A stretch of DNA of 59,124 bases, taken from contig NZ_QWLB01000022.1 of NCBI RefSeq assembly GCF_003574355.1, forward strand, positions 1-59,124. Reading direction: 5' to 3'. Position 1 is the first letter of the stretch; every line of letters begins with the position of its first letter. Under the pieces are notes generated by a model. It was not told the origin of the DNA, did no database searches, and worked only from the letters and a program-made list of their open reading frames with translations. Below, in pieces: positions 53,047 to 59,124 of the stretch. The position numbers and the translations under genes were made by a program. Source of the DNA: Meiothermus granaticius NBRC 107808 (GTDB taxonomy: Bacteria > Deinococcota > Deinococci > Deinococcales > Thermaceae).

Positions 53047-53553
53047 TCAACGCGGGGGCGGGGAATGGGAGTCCTGGCCGGTGATCTGATCCTCGAGCTC
53101 CCCGATATAGGCCGCCAGGGTATTCCCGGCCTTCTCGATATCCTCGCGCAGATCCGCCTCGGCCTGGTCTATTCGGGTCAGTACGTCTTGCAGCTTGGTC
53201 TCCAGGCCGGCTGGCTGCACCGCCTTGAGGCCCGAAAGCTCCTCCTCGAGCCACTTCTTGAGCTCGGTGAAGCGGCTGGTCTCGGCGTCTTCAGCCAGCT
53301 TACGGGTGCTGAGAAGCTCCCGGGCGTAGCGCTTAACCTCGAGCAGGGCTGCGGTCTCGAGAGCCACCGTGTACAGGAAATACACAATCACCAGCACGGC
53401 CAAAACGATCAGCATCACCAGGCCAAACGGGGCCTGTACTTGGGTAAAAAACAGCGAAAGGGGGCGTTCCTCGATGAACACGCTCCAGTTGCGCCAAGCA
53501 AAAAGCGCCATCAGTACGAAGATCGCCAGCAGAACAATGTTACGGGTGCGCAT
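53047..53553 (-). CDS. LapA-like membrane protein with coiled-coil tail
   Basis: 168 residues. Two membrane helices (NIVLLAIFVLMALFAWRNW and FGLVMLIVLAVLVIVYFLY) match the LapA/DUF1049 domain. A long charged helix follows (about 75-155), predicted coiled coil. In other bacteria LapA works in the membrane with LapB in lipopolysaccharide control, but this lineage lacks typical LPS, so that role should not be transferred. No partner gene is adjacent. Start supported only weakly; no clear SD. Confidence 0.8.
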   Translation of the reverse strand: MRTRNIVLLAIFVLMALFAWRNWSVFIEERPLSLFFTQVQAPFGLVMLIVLAVLVIVYFLYTVALETAALLEVKRYARELLSTRKLAEDAETSRFTELKKWLEEELSGLKAVQPAGLETKLQDVLTRIDQAEADLREDIEKAGNTLAAYIGELEDQITGQDSHSPPPR

Positions 53554-53694
53554 AGCTTATACCCACAAACAGGTGGATTGTACCGCAAAACCGGCCGGGC
53601 CAGACCGTCCCTGCCGAAGATGGGGAGAGCCAGGTGCCTCCCATACAGGGTTTTTGGGCACCTCAGCTCAAATATCGCCTATGCCCCTAATTCC

Positions 53695-54435
53695 TCAGGC
53701 CGAGACGGCTTCATCTCGAGCCTCCTCGGTCAAGCGCAGGAAGAACTCCTCGAGGTCGCTTCCCCCGTGCTGGCGCAGCAGCTCTTTGGGTGCACCCAGG
53801 GCCAACAACCGCCCTCGGTGCACCAGCGCCACCCGGTCAGCCACCTGCTCGGCCAGGTGGAGCTGGTGGGTGGCGTAGAGCACCGCCCGTCCGTTTTTGG
53901 AGTAATCCCGCAGCAAATCCTTGACCAAGCGGGTCGCGTGAGGATCGAGCCCTACCATGGGCTCATCGAGGATCAGGGCTTGGGGTTGGTGCAGCAGGCT
54001 CATGGCCAGCGAGAGTTTCTGTCGCATTCCGTGCGAATAGGTCTCGATCAAAGAGCTGGCAAAGCGCTCGAGCCGAAACCCCGCCAGCAGCTCCTCAATC
54101 CGTTGCTCGGTCTCGCTCCGGGGCAGCCGATACACCCCCGCCGCAAAGCGCAGCAGCTCGAGGCCCGATAGCTTACCGTAGAGGTACGGCCGATCGGGAA
54201 CGTATCCAAACTGGGCCTTGGCCCGCACCGGTTCCTTCCAAACATCTACCCCATTCACCAAGGCCCGGCCCCCGCTGGGCCGCAACAACCCCACCAGCGC
54301 CTTGATGGTGGTACTTTTTCCGGCTCCGTTGGGGCCTAAAAGGGCCAGGGTTTCGCCTGGAAGCACCTCGAGGTCCAGAGCCTCCAGAGCCACGAACTTG
54401 CCGTAGCGCTTAGACAGCTTCTCGAGGCGAATCAT
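53695..54435 (-). CDS. ABC transporter ATP-binding protein
   Basis: 246 residues. Complete NBD: Walker A GPNGAGKST (about 34-42), signature HGMRQKLSLAMSLL with the MRQ variant typical of the ABC-2/NatA-like export group, Walker B ALILDEPMVGLD and the H-loop YATHQLHLAEQVAD. No permease gene lies within the minus-strand block, so the membrane partner is encoded elsewhere. It precedes no gene on its strand before the LapA-like gene; the S41 protease gene lies 22 nt upstream, possibly in the same operon. Confidence 0.92.
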   Translation of the reverse strand: MIRLEKLSKRYGKFVALEALDLEVLPGETLALLGPNGAGKSTTIKALVGLLRPSGGRALVNGVDVWKEPVRAKAQFGYVPDRPYLYGKLSGLELLRFAAGVYRLPRSETEQRIEELLAGFRLERFASSLIETYSHGMRQKLSLAMSLLHQPQALILDEPMVGLDPHATRLVKDLLRDYSKNGRAVLYATHQLHLAEQVADRVALVHRGRLLALGAPKELLRQHGGSDLEEFFLRLTEEARDEAVSA

Positions 54436-54457
54436 CGCAGGCCCGGTCCCAAAATCC

Positions 54458-55792
54458 CTACTTCAGCTCCTCCACCGCCCGCTTGAGGATCGCGTCCTTA
54501 TCCAAGTCGAGCAGGGCCTGGCCCGGCTGAGGGGCCACCGCAGGGGCGGGGATTGGCTGACTAAAGCTGAACTTGCCATCGGTGCCCACCTTGGCGGTGT
54601 AGGTTTGACCGCCGATGGTCAGCGTGGCCGTGTCTCCAGGCTTGGCCCCGGTTCCGGTAAAGGAGAGCGGGGTTTGGAAGCGGGTGTCCTTGACTACGAT
54701 ATCCGGGGTGATGCCCTTTTTCTGGATGCTGCGCTTGAGCGGGGTAAGCCACTCAAAGGTCACCAGGATCAGTTCGCCCCCATTCGAGAGGGGCCGCACA
54801 TACTGCCCCACCCCCTTGCCAAAGCTCTGCTCCCCAATCACCTTCGCCCGCTTGGTGTCTTGCATGGCCCCCGCGACGATCTCCGAGGCCGAGGCCGAGT
54901 TGCGGTTGATCAGCACCACCATCGGCCCAGTCCAAACCGGTTTTCCATCCGCCTCGCAGACCAGTTGGGTGCGGGTACGGGTGCGCTGGTAGACGATAGG
55001 CCCCGACTGGATGAAATCGCTGGCCACCAAGCAGGCCTGCTGCAACTGCCCCCCACCGTTATCGCGCAGGTCAAAAATGAGCTTCTGGGCTCCCTGGGCT
55101 TTGAGGTCTTTGATCGCGGCGGTGAGCTGATCATTGCCCTTATCGGTCTGGAAGGTCTCGAGCGAGACATACCCGATGTTGCCAGGCAGCATGGCCTTGG
55201 TCACGGTGGTGACCTCAATCTTCTGCCGAATCATCTCGAAGCGAAGGATTACATCGCTTCCAGCCCGCCTAACCCCTACCGTCACTTTGGTGCCCAGGGG
55301 CCCCACGATTTTGTTGCGAATCTGGCTGCTATTCAGGTTGGTCACGTCCTCGCCATTGACCTCGACGATGCTGTCGCCCACCTGAATCCCCGCGTTGAAG
55401 GCCGGTTTGTTGCGGATGAGCTGGAGGATCACCGCCCCCTTCCCACCCTCACCGGGGCCCAGGGTCGCCCCAATGCCGTAGAACTCCCCCCGGCGAAACT
55501 CGTCGTCGCTCTTGGCCTCTTCGGGCGAAACATAGCTGCTGAACTCACTGTTCAGCGCACCCACCAGGCCCTGTATCCCCCCCTGGATCACCTTGTCCAG
55601 CTGCTTCTGGTCCAGCTTCTCCAGGTAATCATCCTGGATGGCCTGATAGGTCTCGAGGAAAGCCTGACCGTTAGGGTCGCGGGAAAAGCTCTCGAGCGAG
55701 GGCCGCGAGAGCTGCGCATACACCAAAGCCGCCAGTACACCGCCTACCACCACCACCGTCATCCACACTTTGCGTTTCATTGACCGGTTCAC
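54458..55792 (-). CDS. C-terminal processing peptidase (S41/CtpA family)
   Basis: 444 residues. An N-terminal membrane anchor (VWMTVVVVGGVLAALVYA), a helical cap, a PDZ domain (about 120-190, PAFNAGIQVGDSIVEVNGED) and the protease core with Ser in NRNSASASEIVAGAM and Lys in GEQSFGKGVGQ. It acts outside the membrane on C-termini of envelope proteins. Start: GTG 55792, TTG 55795 and ATG 55780 are in frame; a TAAGAT box 8 nt before the GTG favours leaderless GTG. The C-terminal 60 residues form an extra Pro/Gly-rich domain. Divergent from ftsE, with which S41 proteases are often linked. Confidence 0.93.
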   Translation of the reverse strand: MNRSMKRKVWMTVVVVGGVLAALVYAQLSRPSLESFSRDPNGQAFLETYQAIQDDYLEKLDQKQLDKVIQGGIQGLVGALNSEFSSYVSPEEAKSDDEFRRGEFYGIGATLGPGEGGKGAVILQLIRNKPAFNAGIQVGDSIVEVNGEDVTNLNSSQIRNKIVGPLGTKVTVGVRRAGSDVILRFEMIRQKIEVTTVTKAMLPGNIGYVSLETFQTDKGNDQLTAAIKDLKAQGAQKLIFDLRDNGGGQLQQACLVASDFIQSGPIVYQRTRTRTQLVCEADGKPVWTGPMVVLINRNSASASEIVAGAMQDTKRAKVIGEQSFGKGVGQYVRPLSNGGELILVTFEWLTPLKRSIQKKGITPDIVVKDTRFQTPLSFTGTGAKPGDTATLTIGGQTYTAKVGTDGKFSFSQPIPAPAVAPQPGQALLDLDKDAILKRAVEELK

Positions 55793-55906
55793 CAAGGAGC
55801 ATCTTAGCGGTTGCGGATGAGAGCGCAGTGTTTATAGGCACATACCGCCAGGACACCGCTAAGGTTCTGCTCGAGACCCCGCTTTCCGTTGTACCCTAAA
55901 CGAGAC

Positions 55907-56593
55907 ATGGTTCATTTCCACCGGGTCACCCTGGAGTACCGCCGCACCCAGACCAAGGCGCTGTACGACCTCAACCTGGAAATCCGCAAGGGGGAGTTTG
56001 TGTTCTTGGTGGGCCAGTCTGGGGCGGGGAAAAGCAGCCTGCTCAACCTGATCCTGAAGCGGCTCGAGCCCACCAGTGGGGCGGTGTATTTTGCCGGGGA
56101 AAACCTCAAGGCCCTGCGCGGAGACCGAATCGCCCTGCACCGTCGGCGCATCGGAGCGGTGTTTCAGGATCACCGGCTGCTGCGGGAAAAAAACGTGGAA
56201 GAAAACCTGCTGTTCGCCCTGCGCGTGCTGGGGGTGCCGAAAAACGAGTGGGAGACCCGGGTCACGCGGGCGCTGCGGCAGGTTGGGATCGTCCATAAAA
56301 AGCGCTCCTACCCCGAGGAACTCTCAGTCGGGGAAGCCCAGCGGGTGGCCATCGCCCGGGCCCTGGTAGGCGAGCCCCCCGTATTGCTGGCCGATGAGCC
56401 CACCGGCAACCTGGACCCCGCCAATGCCCTAGGGGTGCTGGAAATTTTCAAATCGGCCCATGCCCGAGGTGCCACTGTGCTGATGGCCACCCACTCCCGC
56501 GACCTGGTGGAAGCCTACCCGCAACGGGTGGTGCTGCTCAAAGCCGGTCAGTTGGTGCGCGACGAGCGCGAAGGAAAATACAGCCTGGTTTAG
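55907..56593 (+). CDS. ftsE: Cell-division ABC ATPase FtsE
   Basis: 228 residues from the ATG at 55907. FtsE partners FtsX to control peptidoglycan hydrolases at the septum. Features: VHFHRVTLEYRRTQTKALYD at the N-terminus, Walker A GQSGAGKSSLL, Q-loop VFQDHRLL, signature LSVGEAQRVAIARAL and Walker B LLADEPTGNLD. The FtsE-like R.IGAVFQDHRLL pattern is typical. Unusually, no ftsX follows: the next gene is hpf after a 132-nt gap. The divergent CtpA-like gene fits the ftsEX-ctp clusters of Gram-positives. Confidence 0.9.
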   Translation: MVHFHRVTLEYRRTQTKALYDLNLEIRKGEFVFLVGQSGAGKSSLLNLILKRLEPTSGAVYFAGENLKALRGDRIALHRRRIGAVFQDHRLLREKNVEENLLFALRVLGVPKNEWETRVTRALRQVGIVHKKRSYPEELSVGEAQRVAIARALVGEPPVLLADEPTGNLDPANALGVLEIFKSAHARGATVLMATHSRDLVEAYPQRVVLLKAGQLVRDEREGKYSLV

Positions 56594-56639
56594 CGCTCCC
56601 CCATGGGAGGTTCGACTGGACATTTATCCCTCACCCGGG

Positions 56640-56660
56640 AGTGCTACACTACATAGCACT
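56640..56660. promoter_or_regulatory. Operator-like inverted repeat AGTGCTA-N7-TAGCACT
   Basis: Perfect 7-bp arms around a 7-nt spacer, overlapping a likely -10 (TACACT, 56645-56650) of the hpf promoter. The arms equal the half-sites of the heat-shock CIRCE element (TTAGCACTC-N9-GAGTGCTAA), but everted. Regulator unknown. Confidence 0.5.
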
Positions 56661-56725
56661 AGGCCTGACCTAAAGCACCTCGAGCCCCTTATGCAAGGTC
56701 AGCGCCGAGTACAAAGGAGGGCCGC

Positions 56726-57265
56726 ATGAACGTCTACAAACTGGTTGGCCGCCAAGTCGAGATCACCGAAGCCCTCAAAAACTACATTGATAAGAAGATG
56801 CCCCGCCTGGACCGGCACTTCGAGGGGGCGGATACCAAAGTGGTGCTCTCCATGGCCCAGAGCCCGCGCATCGGCAGCCGGGCCAAGGTCGAGATTCAAG
56901 TCAGCGTGCCCAAGGGCCTGGTGCGAGTAGAGGAATCCGACCCCGACATGTATGCCGCCATTGACCGGGCCGTGGACCGGCTGGAATATCAGCTCCAGCG
57001 CTACAAAGAACGCCACTTCCAGAAGGCCCGGCAAGCGGCCCCGGTTCCGGTGGGGGCCCCCGTGGCCGAGGAGCCCGAGGAGGATGCACTGCGCATCGTG
57101 CGGGTCAAGCGCTTTGCGGTCAAGCCGATGAGCCCCGAGGATGCGGCCTTTGAGATGGAAGCCCTAGGGCACGACTTCTTCGTGTTCCGCAGCTCCGAGA
57201 CGGAGCAGATCAACGTGATCTACCGCCGCCGGGACGGAAACTACGGCCTGATCGAGCCGCTGTAG
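56726..57265 (+). CDS. hpf: Ribosome hibernation promoting factor, long form
   Basis: 179 residues with SD AAAGGAGGGCCGC. The N-terminal domain (VYKLVGRQVEITEALKNYID, about 1-100) binds the 30S decoding centre; the C-terminal domain (ALRIVRVKRFAVKPMSPEDA to the end, with FFVFRSSETEQINVIYRRRDG) dimerises 70S ribosomes into 100S particles. The two-domain layout is that of the long HPF. It is expressed in stationary phase or stress in other bacteria; the operator at 56640-56660 fits a regulated promoter. Confidence 0.95.
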   Translation: MNVYKLVGRQVEITEALKNYIDKKMPRLDRHFEGADTKVVLSMAQSPRIGSRAKVEIQVSVPKGLVRVEESDPDMYAAIDRAVDRLEYQLQRYKERHFQKARQAAPVPVGAPVAEEPEEDALRIVRVKRFAVKPMSPEDAAFEMEALGHDFFVFRSSETEQINVIYRRRDGNYGLIEPL

Positions 57266-57267
57266 CT

Positions 57268-58870
<1,603 letters not shown>

Positions 58871-58874
<4 letters not shown>

Positions 58875-59068
58875 GGACGCCCCTTTAGCAAGGCCCGCAG
58901 CTCCCCGTAGAGCCTGCGGGTTTCATCGGGGGTTTTGCCATAGCCGCTGTATTTGTTGACGATGAGCGCGGCCTGCTTGCCCAGCCCTGCCTCTTTGAGG
59001 CGCTCCATCAGGCGGTCAATGAGCTCCTGGGGCTCGGGTTTGGCCGGTTCGCCCTCCGCGCCCTCCAC
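58871..59068 (-). CDS. Small hypothetical protein, possibly truncated at the window edge
   Basis: 65 residues from a GTG at 59068; the frame remains open to the window edge, so the true start may lie outside. An acidic/Pro-rich N-terminus (EGAEGEPAKPEPQ) precedes a helical region (LIDRLMERLKEAGLGKQAAL, TRRLYGELRALLKG). No family is recognised. Its stop overlaps the phosphoesterase start, so they work as a pair. The DNA beyond 59048 is part of a possible assembly fold-back and should be treated with care. Confidence 0.5.
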
Positions 59069-59124
59069 CGCCTCAGGGGGCAGGGGGCGAGCCGGCCAAA
59101 CCCGAGCCCCAGGAGCTCATTGAC
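59015..59124. repeat. Perfect 33-bp inverted repeat ending at the window edge
   Basis: 59015-59047 is the exact reverse complement of 59092-59124, with a 44-nt loop. The last base of the right arm is the last base of the window. This pattern fits a contig-end fold-back (assembly or library artefact) better than a biological hairpin. Confidence 0.85.

Overview
The window looks like chromosomal DNA of a thermophilic Deinococcota (Thermaceae) bacterium, most likely Meiothermus or a close relative. The reasons are the high GC content, a 572-residue IF2, a single-chain SecDF, a BshA-type (bacillithiol) glycosyltransferase, a ClpB gene under an HspR-like box, many promoters whose -10 box sits 5-8 nt before the start codon (leaderless mRNAs), and a strong excess of the palindrome CTCGAG. 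Assignment below family level is inference. I see no rRNA, CRISPR array, phage or insertion sequence.

Region 1 (1-11.1 kb, minus strand) is accessory. It holds small lipoproteins, a beta-propeller lipoprotein with a c-type haem motif, a large InlB-repeat surface protein, a small lipoprotein, a subtilisin-family lipoprotein and a giant SARP/BTAD-AAA-TPR regulator. The last three secreted-protein genes each carry the same promoter design: an 11-bp-spaced direct repeat GTCATCC-TCCA-GTCATGC, then exactly 9 nt, then a TACNNT -10 box. This is the SARP operator layout, and the SARP gene lies next door. Two of the sites, with the terminator of the preceding gene, sit in a perfect 93-bp duplication.

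Region 2 (11.2-24.7 kb) is core: rimP-nusA-ylxR-infB, a small secreted protein, secDF, malQ, a GGDEF diguanylate cyclase, sdhCDAB and a haemolysin III-family membrane protein.

Region 3 (24.8-27.4 kb) is the best candidate for an undescribed system. A degenerate ATP-grasp protein, an intact ATP-grasp ligase and a 153-residue protein with three 16-residue Lys/Glu/Trp/His repeats are translationally coupled and closed by a terminator. It resembles a graspetide (omega-ester/omega-amide RiPP) or another ATP-grasp peptide-modification cassette.

Region 4 (27.5-39.8 kb) holds a PfkB sugar kinase, a polysaccharide deacetylase, a nucleoside hydrolase and ribokinase (nucleoside salvage), trmK, a LysM-phosphodiester glycosidase protein, an ArsB/NhaD-type permease, bshA, pilT, a phytoene desaturase-like gene, a carboxymuconolactone decarboxylase-like gene and a HAD hydrolase.

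Region 5 (39.8-47.3 kb) is the purine operon purB-purC-purS-purQ-HAD-purL-purF, mostly with 4-nt overlaps.

Region 6 (47.3-59.1 kb) holds clpB, a zinc-ribbon thioredoxin, a VLRF1/aeRF1-type release factor homologue, a YidB-like protein, infC with an apparent AUA start, a CAU-anticodon tRNA, a LapA-like protein, an ABC ATPase, an S41 protease divergent from ftsE, hpf, rsmA and a metallophosphoesterase. The last bases form a perfect 33-bp inverted repeat ending exactly at the window edge, which may be an assembly fold-back.
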